A DNA stretch of 64,000 bases, from the NCBI GenBank assembly GCA_039621445.1, contig CP154955.1, positions 35,319,123 to 35,383,122 of the forward strand, in the 5' to 3' direction. Positions 10,133 to 20,560 of the stretch are shown here, in pieces (the stretch's first letter is position 1; every line of letters begins with the position of its first letter). Under the pieces are notes generated by a model. It was not told the DNA's origin and made no database searches. It saw only the letters and a list, made by a program, of their open reading frames with translations. A program made the translations under genes and the position numbers. This DNA comes from Euglena gracilis (Eukaryota > Euglenida > Euglenophyceae > Euglenales).

Positions 10133-13100
10133 TGCCAGGGATGGTCGACGTCTTCGCCGGGTCCACCCGGTGGGCCAATAGCAGAGCTGAGATGTATTTT
10201 AGGGTTGTCCGGGTACAAATGATGGCGGCCCACGCTGCCCATCCAACAGTGGGGGATTCGCTGTGCTTTTTGGGGGGTCATTGAGGTTCTGCATAGTCCT
10301 AAACTGTAACTCACCAACGTCATTGGCATGCGACTTCTCTATGGCTTATTGTTGAAGCCAAAGGGTTTGATGACGCTTTTTTGAAACTGCAGCCAGGACT
10401 GATAATGCAAGTCATCAGTTCTATCCCAGCACCACTTCAAGAGGCTTATTCTGGCTTTCCTTGCCATGACTGCCAGTATTTGTTCAAAGTGATAAACCCC
10501 TGCTTTCTAAACCCATAACCGGCTCTGGTTTTTTTTTGGGTCAGCTGCAGGAAGAGTTCTTTGTAAGTTGTGGAGGGGGGTTGGGGGGGGTAGTGTGACC
10601 TCCACAAATAACCCAAAAGGCTCCGGCAACGTTCGTCTAATGACTGTTGGCAAAAATTCTAAAGAGATTTTGGGGCTTTGTGGCACAAGAAACTCCCCAC
10701 CCAGAAGGTTGGAAAAGATGGGCACTTTCGATCTGTGCCAGTGTCCAGTTTTCGGACATTTACAAGGCATTGGCTCCCGTTTTTGCCATCATCGTACCAT
10801 CTTCCCAGAGCCGATTCCCGCAGTTCAATGCTTTGATGAGGCCGCTCGTCACGCAGGAAAGGGCCAAAAAAGCACAGGAGGCCAACCAGGGGATGGTTTT
10901 AAAGTGTTACGTCCTACGTGTGTGTTGGACCAAGCTGGACACGCCAAATTAAATAATACACCCTTGAGATGAAAAACTTATTTTCCACAGGAAACAAGGA
11001 TGGATGTTGATATTGGGTTTGGGGGTCCCGAAAAAGCCCGATACATTGCCCCCCCCCCCGACATCCTCGATAAATCCGAGAAAAAGCGATACGGAGGAAA
11101 AATTTAGGCCAACCTTGGGGCATTTTGGGTCATTTGAAGCCACTTTATGCCCGTTTGGACCCATTTTGGCAATTTTGGGTCGCCTTGCGCCCTTTTGGGC
11201 ACTGCGGACCATTCTAGGCCGTTTTTTTTGGTCCATAAGGGTTCCTTTGGGCCACTTCTGGCAAGTTTTGCAAATTTAGGCAATTTTCAGCACAATTCGG
11301 GCATTTTGGCCATTTTTGGCCATTTTTGGCTTATTTTTTTTTGACGTTGGGCCCATTTTTAGCTAATTCAAGCTATTTTTGGACCCCTTTGGCCATTTTG
11401 GGCCATTTTTGCCCATTTTGGCCACTTTGAGATATTTTGGGCCATTTTGAACATTTTGGAAGGTAATTACTAATTCGGTGCTGAACTCCCGACTTGATGA
11501 CAGGCATACATTTTCCCCAAATTTTGCTGTTCGGAGATTCCTAATTTGGTTATAACAGGGACCAAAAACAAGGGAAAGGTACATTAACCCCCCCCCCCCG
11601 ATAAAGCCAATATTTTCCGATATTTTTTTCGGACCCGATAAAATTGATATTTTCAATAAAGCTGACATGGGCCGATATCCAATATCCATCCTTTGAGGAA
11701 ATCCATAGAAACACAACAAATTTTTCTTAGGCTTGACGAAGAAAGTGTGCGTTTGCTTTTGTTTTCGACTCATAGGAAGGGGGACTCAAAAATGCAGGAA
11801 ATTCGGAGGAGAGATATGTGAAAAGAATGGCCAATCTCTGACTGTTTTCCACATAATTTGCCTTTGTTTGGCACAATTTCTTTCATTGAGACAATTTCCT
11901 TAGGATTTTGATATTGATGGTGACAAAAAGGGATAGAAGAGGCTGGAGAATCTCTCTTCATTCCCGTTCATTCATTGGGTTGGTCTATGAAAATCCTGAG
12001 ATGGGAGTCCTTCTTCCTTTTTGAACGTTGGCAGGTAAATTTGGGGTTATTGCACTGACTGAGCATTCAGAAACCAGCCCAAAAGCACACCCGTGCCGTA
12101 GTGTTATGTTTGGGGTGGGGTTTGACAGCCTCCTCAAGTGGCAGGAAGCCGTCGGGGTTGGACAACCACTTATGGGGGCCAGCGGCGGGAGACAGCACGG
12201 ACTTCTTGGCCGGCCCTGAGCCCCCACGCCGACGACGGGGCCCCCTGCCAGTACGGCGCCGCGTGCCGCGTGCCGGAGCACCAGCGGCGGGCCGGGCGCC
12301 AGGCGCAGCGTCGATGGGACGCCTACGTCGCCTTCCTGCGGGAGCTCCACACCCCGGTCTCGGACCCTGCCTTCCTATGTTGCGTGTCGGTGGACGTCGT
12401 CCGCATGGTTTGCTGCTGGCAGGTCGCACCCAACAGCAGCAGTGTAATCGTGCAAGTCAGTTTCCACCTCTGGGAAAAAGGACGAAACACGGTCTGGAAC
12501 GCCAGTTGGAATGTTAACCAATGGTAATCTCGTTGGGTGTCTTTCTCAGTTAATCATTGAAGGATGCACACATATTATCAACACCAAACTTCAAAAATGC
12601 CAGGCGGGAGGTTTGGAATCGTTTGCCAATTTGATTTTTCAGAACTCTGGTACCAACAAGTTTTTGCCCTCGGGCCCTTGACCTATGTATTAGGTAATTA
12701 CCAGTTGCTTTCTGGGTGATATACCACTGCTGACACACACGTACACAAACACATGCGTGCGCATGCACGCATGTACGCGCGTGCACGGACATGCACATGT
12801 ATGTGCATGTGTGTTGTAAGGATGGCTCTAACCGAAATCATCAAAAAGCAGGACTTCCAGAATGGGGCCTCAGCGGCAGAACGGCCCCGACCACCTGCGT
12901 CGACAGAATGGGCGCTGCCCCCGCTCTTGCCGGTTGTACGCCTGTCCCCTGCTGCGGAGGAGAGGATGGAGCGGCGGTCAGGGGTGTGCCGGTGCCCCTT
13001 GCATGTTTTCCTCCTCGCTCCCCATTGAAGCTGCACCTTCGGATGGATGTACTGGCAGGCAGCAGGCAGCTTCCTTCCTTTTTGCTGCGTTTTTCAAAAA

Positions 13101-16100
13101 AATGTCGATTTGGGCAGCAGCACACATCGACAAAGAAAAATTCTTTAGGTGCGAGATCCGCCGCCTAAGTGTCCCCCCCCCCCTGGACCAGAAGGGGGTC
13201 CAACCCCCCCACCTGCCTTATATCGATCCCTGGTTTGTACCTGATGTTCCCCCAACCTTGCATTTACCGCACAAAAGCGGCCTTTCCGGAAGCAGTAATT
13301 CCCGGATGATGAGAACGTATAAGACCCCAAAGTTCGCAGGCTGTAACCCCCCCCCCCAATTAGAAGCCCCCGGGGCTACAATTCGGTCACTCTGCGGAAA
13401 ACCTGAGGGGGGGGGGGCTTCTAATTGGGTACCGTTTGTCTAAAAGAAAAAAACTTCGGCCGCGGCCGATGCGGGGATCGAACGGGGTCCAACTTTAAAA
13501 GTTTGCAAGACGCATTTTTTTGAGTTTTGGGTGGATAGGCCATGTTTCAAGGATACCAGATATCAGTTTTGTTCCCAGTGTCAACCTGTTTTTGTGGAGA
13601 TTTTTCGAGTTTTTCACCATTTTTCGGAAATTTTTTCGTCAAATTTCCCCCGGCTTTGCCGGGGGGGGGGGGGGGGCTTTTTTTTGGTTTTTTGGGGGGA
13701 AACCCGGGGGGGGGGGCTTCTATTTGGGGGGGTTGTTATTTGGGGGGGGGGGGCTTCTAATTGGGGGGGGGTTTACTTTCAGAACTGCCCATGCTGTTTT
13801 TGAAATTTGAATTCGAACTTTCGGATTCGACAGTTTTGGGCTGTTTTTTTTGTGAGTTTTGAGACGCGTGTTTTCATCCAAAAACGGGGCCTGAAAGCAA
13901 CCCCCAAAAGGCCATAAATTCAAAACGTCTTAGATTGCGTGGTTGCACAAGGCAAGTCTTCTTTTATGAGCTAAGTGCGAAGCAGACCACCAAAGTTGTT
14001 GCCGGGGGACACGGCGCCGAAGCGACAAAAGGTGGGAACTGGGTCAAACTGCCCTTCCCCCCGCCCCCGGAACAACTATTGCCCCTCAGGGGGGGCCATT
14101 TAGTTCTTGGCTAACATGTGTTTATAGTGACCCCAGCAAAGGAGGAATCTTTTGTGGATTATCATGTGTGTCGATCCTTTCACACCTGCCCACATAAGCG
14201 TGCACAGACAGACAGACAGACGGACGGACGGACGGACGGACAGGCAGACAGACAGACAGACAGGGAGAGACGTGCGCACTTCGACTTCCATTGCAGGATC
14301 CCGAGGCAAGTCCCATTTTACCCGCCGACCTGATGACGAGGGTGCTGGCGTTCCTGGACCTGCCAACCCTCCTCTCCTGCCGCCCTGTGTGCTGGGCATG
14401 GCTGGCGGTGGCGGAGAGGCGGCCATTGAGCGCCGTACACCTCGCCGGGTGTGCCGCCGTTGCAGGTCGCCCTCAACAGCCTTGGCCCGCTCATGGCCAA
14501 CGCCCAATAAGGGTTTTTTTTTTTTTAGCCTTGGACCCCAGGTGGGGGGAGGGGGGGGGTGGGTGGGTCCGGCCGAGCCCCCCCCCCCCCCAGGGGTGGG
14601 TCCCCCAGGGGCCGGTGGGTTGAACTTTTCGGCGCCGAAGGCGCCGAAAATTTTTTGAAAAAGGTGCTATCTTTGGCATTTTTCGCAATTTTGGGCCATT
14701 TTCGGGGAGAATTGAGTGAGTCCCCCGGGACCCCCAGGGGGGGGGGGGCACAGGGGGAGGGTGGGTGTGGGTGGACCGCCCCCCTCCCCCCCGGTCTTAA
14801 AAAAACCTGCCCAATCTATATGGATCGAGAAGGGTGGCTCCAATAAAATTGCATCGACGTGCTGCATTCTTTCTGTGACGCGCTGATTCAGCATGATTGG
14901 TGGGCAGGTTTCAGGATTTGAAAGGTACATTTCGAGCCACCAGGCTTGGGCCGGAGGGATGCGCGGCGGAACATGCATCACCCGACAAAATGGAATGACG
15001 GATTTTGTGTGGATTCGTGTGCACCGCCCTCTCCCTGTCCCCCATTGAGCGCATGTGGGCATGTGCGTCTGGCACCGTTTTTGTCATGATGGAACTGGAC
15101 TCACGCCACCACTGGTTGAAAACGGGAATGCTGTCCGACCGTTTGCCCACCAACCCTCCGCCCCCTCCCTGTGCAGCGGCTGGCAGTACTCCCCGGCGGT
15201 GGAGGAAGCGGTCCGGGCCCACCGGTGGGGCCCTCTCCTGGGGGCCGCCGCCCTGCGACCAGCGCCGCTCCGCTGCCCTCTCTCTTCTCACCCCACGCCG
15301 GGTGCGGAAAGTTGTTCTGACAGGAAGGGTGACAAACTTGAAAGGCCCCGAGTCTGGAGGCTTCTAATGCCCTCTGTGTCAAATGGTGTGACTCAAGATC
15401 AGACTCCTACAAATTTATTCTTTTTTTTCAAGGCCTCCTCAGCCCCCTGCTCACCACTTCCAGGCCTGGTAATTCCCCCAGGTATGTCTTGTGGTGAAGT
15501 GAACCTCAACACACACCAAAATACGATACTCTCCGCCTGTGGAGAGATCACCAACGGACTGCAGGGGGGGGGTGGCAGGTCGGCAATGCAGCAGTGGCAA
15601 AGGCAGTGGAAATGGCGGAAATGAGTCCACTGCCCCAAAGGCTGTGCCCCAGCCTCCTGTGTTCCGCCCACTGGAGAGGAGCGCCGGTGGGGGAGGCGGT
15701 ACGTAACGCGCCTGTTGACGCAGCTCGACCCCGGCTGTCCCACACAGGCAGCCGCCCGGCAGGCCTCGGCCGACGCCACACTCCATCCCTGCGGTGTGGC
15801 TGTGTGGGGGACTGGGGCACTGGACAGGATGTGGGGCGCTGGCAGCCTCAGATCCCGGGAAGGGGAGCGCCGGACCGACCCCAGGGGGTCCCGAGATGCC
15901 CCCCCCCCCCCCCAAAGGTCAATTCTTACGGTGCTTTGGGCCCAATTTTTTTTGTATTTTTTGACAAAATTTTGTCCCAAAAATGGCCAAAATGGCACTT
16001 TTGGCCGTTTTGGGGGGGGTCAAAAATTTTCGGCCTGCGCAAAGCGCCGGGTTAGAAACCAGTCACCCAGGCCGAGCCACTGTTTAAGTGGGGGGGGGGA

Positions 16101-19100
16101 GTGGGGGGAACCCCCCACCTGCCCTTATATCGAACCCTGGATTTATGTTGCTTATTTACTGGACACCAAAGCAACTGAGGGGTTGTCCCCCCCCCCCCCA
16201 ACCTGCCTACCTGCCTGCCTGCCTCAACCAACCCCTCTCTGGGAGGGGGTTGCCTGCCGCCATCTGTGGGGCGCCGTCACTGCAGCTCCTCCGAAGGGGC
16301 CAGGCTGCTGACGACAATGTCTGCCGCCACTGCGTGGCGTGTGGCCTGCACGTGTTTTTCCCGGCCTACCAAACCCCAACCTGTGTTCCGGCCTGTCTCA
16401 GCCCAACTCTGCGGACAATTTAAAGTTGGCACATTGGGAAGGAGCGTTGAGAAGTCCTTCCACATGGCAACTGCAATATACACAAACTATAATTTGAAAT
16501 GTGTCGAAAAAAATCCAAAATTGGAAGATAATTTTGGTTCAGTTGCCAAAAAAGTTAAACCAGGTAAAAGAACACATACGTTGAATGAATTAGGTAGTTT
16601 AGGGTTTCAAAACATATTCCAGTGCTGTGAGTCTATCATTTATCATCTACTAGCTAACCTGCTGGTGACCCCCCCCCCCTCGGGGATCCACAGGCCACTG
16701 GAATTTCCACTGGCCCAATTTGGCTGCAGTCGCCCCCCCCCCCCCTGAGGGGCACTGCAACCCCTTAATTAGAAGCCTGATCCGGGAGGGGGATGTAAAG
16801 GAAGAGCGAGACAGTTCTGCTGCACAGCACACCATGGGCCTAAAACAACAGAGTGGCATCCACTTGTTTTTAGCCGTTTTTTTTTTGGAATGAGTTGCCC
16901 TTGGTACAGGGAAGGAGGGGAACAGCGCTCCAGGCGACAAAAGATGCCCGTTTTTTTGGCGATATTTGGGGTCCATATTTGGGTTTTTTTGGAACAAAAT
17001 CCGGGGTCCAGCCGGTGGCTTTTTTCCAGTGGCCACAGCAATCCAGGGTCCTTCAGCAAACGCCTGGCCCGGAGGCCAGTCACCTCCGGGGACCGTGTGG
17101 CAGGGTTGAGGCCCGGGGCTGGTTGGGGTGTGCCGCCCTCCCCGAGCTGTGCTGCCTAACGGCGATGGCCGGGGCTGGCAGCGGTGGGCCGTGCCACGCC
17201 CGGGGTTCTGCCGGCAGTGGCAGTCCGCGCCGCTGGAAGCGATGGGGACCATCGCCCCCTTTTTCTTCTCTGGGCTGCATGTGGACCGTTGCGGGTTCTC
17301 CATTGGAATTGAATGGGTGGGGCTGCGGGCGTAAGTTTTCCAAAAAAGTGGGTGGGTGGGTTTGGGCCAGGGTAAAAGTGCTGAATTCATGCTTCAGGCT
17401 CAAGCACAAGACCAGGTCCCGCGGGGGGGGGGAGGGCATTTGCACCTGGGGCACCCCCTCCCCCTGCTGGACAGGAGGGGGGTCCGGCCCAGGGGTTTTC
17501 TTAAGCCGGAGGGTACCCTATCCCCCTGGGGGGGTCCAGCCAGCCAGCAGCTCAAATCCAGCCAGCAGCCCAAATTCGGGCTGGGAGCCCCCCCTCGACC
17601 CCCCGGTGAAATAAAGTCGGGTCCAGCCCGGCCCCTGTCTGGCCAGCCAACTGGGCTGCCCAGCTCACCTATCCCTGCATTTTTTCCCCTCATCACAGCT
17701 TCCTCCATCACAGCCCCCCAGCCTTGATCCAGCTCCATCCATCAAAGTGTCGAGAAGGCAAAAATGTTTTAAAAAATTTTGTTTTTCATCGACCCAGCCC
17801 AGCCCAGCCCCCTCCAGCCCCGGACCACCCTACCCCGGGGGGGGGGGGTCCAGCCAGCAGCTCGTTTCCAGCCAGCAGCCTTTTTGCCAGCCAGAGGCTG
17901 GACCTCCTCCCCCGGGGTCCTTAAGGAAACCCCTGGTCCGGCCCACCCCCGCCTGCCCTTATATCGAACCCTGGTACTGTCTCCCAGTCTGCAGGGCCCC
18001 GGCGGGGTGTGCAACCGCCTCGCCTGCGGCCGGTGCCGGGCACGGTGCGCGGTGTGCCGCCGGTGGGTGTGCCCGCGCTGCTACAGTGACTGCGGGCGCC
18101 ACGGCTGCCGGTGTGTGGTGTGCGCCGGCGGGGGCTGGCAGCGGACGCCTGCGCAGGCTTCTCCCACGTGCTGCAGGTAGGCTCACCGTACCGCTACCCC
18201 TCCCGAAGCATATGACCCCTCAAGGAGTGACCCCGGATTAGGAGTGCTCCTCCCCTTAAAACTGTGGGAATGCATCAAATGGAACTCTTTGAATTTCCTG
18301 AATCTCTGAGTCCCTCCCTTCCCATGTGTCGAAAACAATCTAAGAAAAAAACTCACACTTTTTTCACCAATCCTGAAAGTTTTGTTGTGTTTCTTTAGCG
18401 ATTTCCTGCGGAAAATCAGTGTTTTCTCTCACGGGTGCATTATTTAATTTGGAATATCCAGCTAGGTCCAATTTCATTGGTATAACATTGTTTTATTGTT
18501 TCCTTTTTGCTCCGTGAGGTCCCTGGCTAACTTTATGGTCCGCGGAGCCTCCAGCCACCCAGGCGCCAACGCCACCACCCCGAACGTGAGAGGCCTGCGG
18601 TTGACACGGAGTGCGCGGACTGCACGCAGGCGCCCGCTCTGGCTTTGCTGCCCCGGCCCCTCGCCCTCCCCCGCCACTCCAACACATGAAGCGGCCGGCG
18701 TTGACACGTGGAGCGGCTGCCTGCCGGCGTCCCGGTGGAGACCCGGGAGTGCCTGCGGGCCGCCCTGGCTCCCCTGCTGGGCGCCGACCGGCCGCCGACC
18801 GTGCCAGGCGACGGCGAGCCCCCGGCCGGCGTCGCCCGCTGCGGGTGCGGCGCGGCGCTGCGGGGCGGGGCCCGGCAGGCGCGGTGCCCCGGCTGCTGGG
18901 CCGCCCGCCGCCGCCCGCCGATGCCCGCAGCCGGCGCTGGCGCGTCGCCTGCCTTCATCGGGCTGGGCAGTGACAGCGACGGCGACGACGACAGTGACGG
19001 GGATGGGGGCAGTGATGGTGACAGTGACGGCGACGGACCCAGCCGGGGGTCTCCCCCCAACGACACAGCCCCTGCGACCTCCGCTCCTGCCCACGCCGTG

Positions 19101-19103
19101 TGA
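10073..19103 (+). CDS. CCCH zinc-finger / F-box protein, multi-exon candidate, copy 1
   Basis: Candidate gene assembled from exons 10073-10132, 12225-12356 and 14297-14465, with likely later exons around 15176, 15719, 16270, 17212, 17995-18176 and 18708-19103. The start is the ATG at 10073. A pyrimidine-rich AG upstream (about 10034) could be a spliced-leader acceptor. The first exon ends C-R-R-S and the second begins with His, completing a C-x6-C-x5-C-x3-H finger. A second C-x5-C-x4-H motif (PCQYGAACRVPEH) follows, then the F-box. F-box proteins usually link substrates to Skp1-cullin ubiquitin ligases; this role is inferred. That all exons belong to one gene is not proven. Confidence 0.55.
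10560..10972 (+). other. Open stretch with no assignable protein
   Basis: Two overlapping + frames stay open for 100-134 codons here, including VTQERAKKAQEANQG. Third-position GC is not raised as in the recognised exons, and a several-base substitution block (about 10658-10672) separates copies 1 and 2. It lies within the long candidate intron. I do not call a gene. Confidence 0.35.
11110..11460 (+). repeat. CATTTTGGGC-type short-period repeat
   Basis: Imperfect repeats of about 10-13 bases such as CCATTTTGGG and GCCATTTTTGG on the + strand. Similar tracts lie at about 3140-3410 and 22660-22990. All are in introns or intergenic DNA with the same strand bias. Confidence 0.8.
12225..12356 (+). 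CDS. Exon 2: second zinc-finger-like motif and linker
   Basis: Reads H-A-D-D-G-A-P-C-Q-Y-G-A-A-C-R-V-P-E-H, then an Arg/Gln-rich helix and RWDAYVAFLRELHTP. The C-x-Y-G-x-x-C core also resembles PBZ fingers, but the remaining ligands do not fit well. Third positions are almost all G/C. A phase-0 GT at 12357 would join it to the F-box exon. Confidence 0.6.
12738..12816. repeat. Alternating purine-pyrimidine tract
   Basis: A run built from CACACGTACAC, GTGCGCATGC, TACGCGCGTGC and CATGTATGTGC steps, nearly all alternating purine-pyrimidine. It is identical in copy 2 (about 41558-41636). It is a potential Z-DNA former with no coding signal. Confidence 0.75.
13195..13235 (+). repeat. CTTATATCGATCCCTGG element end
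   Basis: Carries the motif ACCTGCCTTATATCGATCCCTGG. Close copies are at 16112-16140, 17950-17973 and 63251-63276. At the last site it is the right terminal inverted repeat of an element with target duplication, so this is probably the end of a related insertion. Confidence 0.6.
13340..13775. repeat. CAATTAGAAGCCCCC hairpin repeats
   Basis: A C-run followed by AATTAGAAGCCCCC (13346-13371) faces GGGGGGCTTCTAATTGGG (13408-13430), a clean inverted repeat. Further G-run + CTTCTATTTGGG / CTTCTAATTGGG copies follow at 13711-13772. Copy 2 lacks about 130 bp of the end of this region. Confidence 0.75.
14204..14264. repeat. (GACA)n/(GACG)n tetranucleotide repeat
   Basis: CAGA units, then CGGA units, then CAGA units again. 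It lies just upstream of the F-box exon acceptor, in intron sequence. Confidence 0.95.
14297..14465 (+). CDS. Exon 3: F-box domain
   Basis: After a CTTCCATTGCAG acceptor the frame reads DPEASPILPADLMTRVLAFL, then DLPTLLSCRPVCWAWLAVAE and RRPLSAVHLAGCAAVAG. This fits the F-box consensus: L-P at the start, a helix with V-L-x-F-L, L-x-x-C-x-x-V-C-x-x-W, then L near the end. It could end at the GT at 14466. F-boxes bind Skp1. The copy-2 version has lost 7 bp. Confidence 0.82.
15176..15270 (+). CDS. Candidate exon of the F-box gene
   Basis: After CCCTCCCTGTGCAG, the GC3-rich frame gives WQYSPAVEEAVRAHRWGPL and LGAAALRP. A second frame (P-R-R-W-R-K-R) is also GC-rich, so frame choice is uncertain. 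The family is not recognised. Confidence 0.4.
15719..15890 (+). CDS. Candidate exon of the F-box gene
   Basis: A GC3-rich frame reads TQLDPGCPTQAAARQASAD and HPCGVAVWGTGALDRMWGAG before a C/G-tract repeat begins. No family is recognised and the boundaries are not defined. Confidence 0.35.
15915..16140 (+). repeat. C/G-tract element with CTTATATCGAACCCTGG end
   Basis: The order TTTTGGCCGTTTTGGGG, TCAAAAATTTTCGG, GCCACTGTTTAAGTGGGGG, ACCTGCCCTTATATCGAACC closely repeats 63059-63276 of the nested element in the mannosidase intron. It looks like a second, diverged copy of the same family. Confidence 0.7.
16270..16372 (+). CDS. Candidate Cys/His-containing exon
   Basis: A frame after CACTGCAG reads LLRRGQAADDNVCRHCVACG then LHVFFPAYQ. 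C-R-H-C-V-A-C suggests a zinc-binding loop like that at 17995. In copy 2 this part is mangled by deletions (about 44815-44900). Confidence 0.4.
17212..17331 (+). CDS. Candidate exon ending at a strong GTAAGT donor
   Basis: The frame reads CRQWQSAPLEAMGTIAPFFF, SGLHVDRCGFSIGIEWVGLR and stops at GTAAGT (17332). The exact donor consensus and mostly G/C third positions support coding. Family unknown. In copy 2 the exon is present at about 46059-46180, and a second fragment of the same wording occurs at about 45442-45480. Confidence 0.5.
17995..18176 (+). CDS. Cys-rich, probably zinc-binding exon
   Basis: After TCTCCCAGTCTGCAG, the frame reads GPGGVCNRLACGRCRARCAV, then CRRWVCPRCYSDCGRHGC and RCVVCAGGGW, ending at GTAGGC. 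Cys spacing is C-x4-C-x2-C-x3-C-x2-C-x4-C-x2-C-x3-C-x4-C-x-C-x2-C. This is RING- or treble-clef-like but fits no family I can name. A CTTATATCGAACCCTGG element end lies just upstream. Confidence 0.65.
18708..19103 (+). CDS. Terminal exon: zinc-ribbon-like motif and acidic Asp/Ser tail
   Basis: The frame reads LPAGVPVETRECLRAALAPL, then a C-G-C ... C-P-G-C motif, then about 30 residues of D-S-D-G-D-D repeats and a Pro/Ala tail before a stop at 19101-19103. The left boundary is uncertain because an in-frame TGA lies just upstream at 18702. Copy 2 has several indels that break the frame. Confidence 0.55.
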   Translation: MERLPAGVPVETRECLRAALAPLLGADRPPTVPGDGEPPAGVARCGCGAALRGGARQARCPGCWAARRRPPMPAAGAGASPAFIGLGSDSDGDDDSDGDGGSDGDSDGDGPSRGSPPNDTAPATSAPAHAV

Positions 19104-20560
19104 CCCGTGGGCACCGCCCGCACGTCCGACTGGACTGCCGTCTTTCCCATGCCCTCCGCCTGAAACCAAAGGCATTGCCAAACCCAGCACCAAGGTTCGA
19201 AGTGTCTGACGCTGAAGTGTCTGCCTGGGGGGTGGGACAGGAGCAGCAAGTTGAAGAGGTTTGGGTTGGGCTGTTGCTGTTGCTGTTGTTGTCCAAGCTT
19301 TGCCCACAGATCTCTTCCCTTGCTCTTTGGAGCAGCATATGTTTGGAGCAGCATATGGGTCCACTGTCTTGGTTGTGGGGAGGGGAGTGGGTTAAGGCCG
19401 CCTGAGGGTCAGCAGGGTGTTTGCTGTTGGCTGAGCAACAAACGATCAAAGCCTTGAAATATCAAACCATACGCCCATCCGATGTCTTTTTGTCTCAAGC
19501 TGGACTGGGCAGCGAAACATCCCCCCCATCGAGCTGAAGTTTCTCCAAACATTTCCTTTCCTCCCCAAGTCAGTCGTGCAAAATAAAACACCCCCCTCCC
19601 AACATAAACATAACCCCCAAACATGAACCCCCCAACATAAAGAACCCCCGGCTTCATGTTTGGGGGGATTTGAACCTCGGGGGGCTTCACATTTGGGGGG
19701 GGGGGAGGGCTTTATATTTAGGTGGGAATCAAAGTTTTTGGGTGGTCTCTCTGACCTTTGGCGTCCTTCTACTTGAAGTCAAATACCAATTGTATACCTA
19801 AATTTCAGTTGTGCATTTCCAAGTTCTACCGAAACACCATTTTTTGCCCAAAATGGACGATTATTGTGAAAATTTGTTGTATTTGCTCAAAATTTTCATG
19901 TTTTTGCCCCGAATGTCACCCTTGGCACGCTTTACAGTAAGGGGGAGGCTTTATATTTGGGCGGAAAAGTCAAAACCCCCAGGATTATTTATTTTTGGTG
20001 GAGGGTTAAACCCCCCCCTCCCACTTATAACCCCCTCGGGGTTCAATGGATCCGGTTTGGTTGGTCAGCCGAAGGGGGGGTTTTATAGGTGGGGGTGGGG
20101 TTTATAGGTCCCGGAATTGTTGGTGAAAATCCGACCCCTGAAAATGACCCCGAAATCCCCCCAAATTGGCAATTTTCGTCAAATTTGGACAAAAATGACA
20201 TTTTTGACGATGGTTGGTCTCAAAAAACTGCCAAAAATCAATTTTGGGTGGTTTGCGGACGAAAAAATTGTCCCCGGCGGCTTTCGTTTTTCTTCCCCAG
20301 GGGGGGTTTTCCAGTCCCGGTTTGGTTGGTCGGCCCGAGGGGGGGGGTTTATAAGTAGGGGGGGGGTTTATAAGTGGGGGGGGGTTATAAATAGGAGGGG
20401 GGGTTTAACCCCTTTTGGAGGGGCCATCCACATTCTGACCCGGATTTCATTTTAATTCGCTGCCCGACCTCCCCAAGACCTCTCCCCAACTCTTCCCTAC
20501 ACCCTTTGCCCTGCCACGCTGGGCTGTTCGTATGGTCCCGGTTGTCCAGCCCCCCCACCC
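19104..20560. other. Non-coding with two C/G-tract hairpin clusters
   Basis: 19580-19735 alternates CCCAACATAAACA-type C-rich units with a GGGGCTTCATGTTTGGGG-like complement. 19930-20420 has C-runs with ACTTATAACC facing G-runs with GGTTTATAAGT, plus two copies of CGGTTTGGTTGGTC. The arms are long-range complements. No gene is seen. A pyrimidine-rich GGTTGTCCAG just before the ATG at 20561 could be a splice acceptor. Confidence 0.65.

Larger units (their letters stand above)
10133..12224 (+). other. Candidate nonconventional intron splitting a CCCH finger
   Basis: CAGGG near the start is complementary to CCCTG near the end (12214-12218). Removal places CAC (His) directly after C-R-R-S. The CTG is at -9..-7. 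A one-base ambiguity (shared C) moves it to -8..-6 but shifts CAG to +5..+7. It contains the CATTTTGG tract at 11110-11460. Confidence 0.6.

Noticed and set aside
12301-12430. Tyrosine-recombinase-like core in RWDAYVAFLRELHTPV...VDVVRMV
   Set aside because: Only a loose resemblance to a SAM-like N-terminal domain. No catalytic R-H-R-Y block was found nearby, and the segment fits better as a continuation of the zinc-finger exon.
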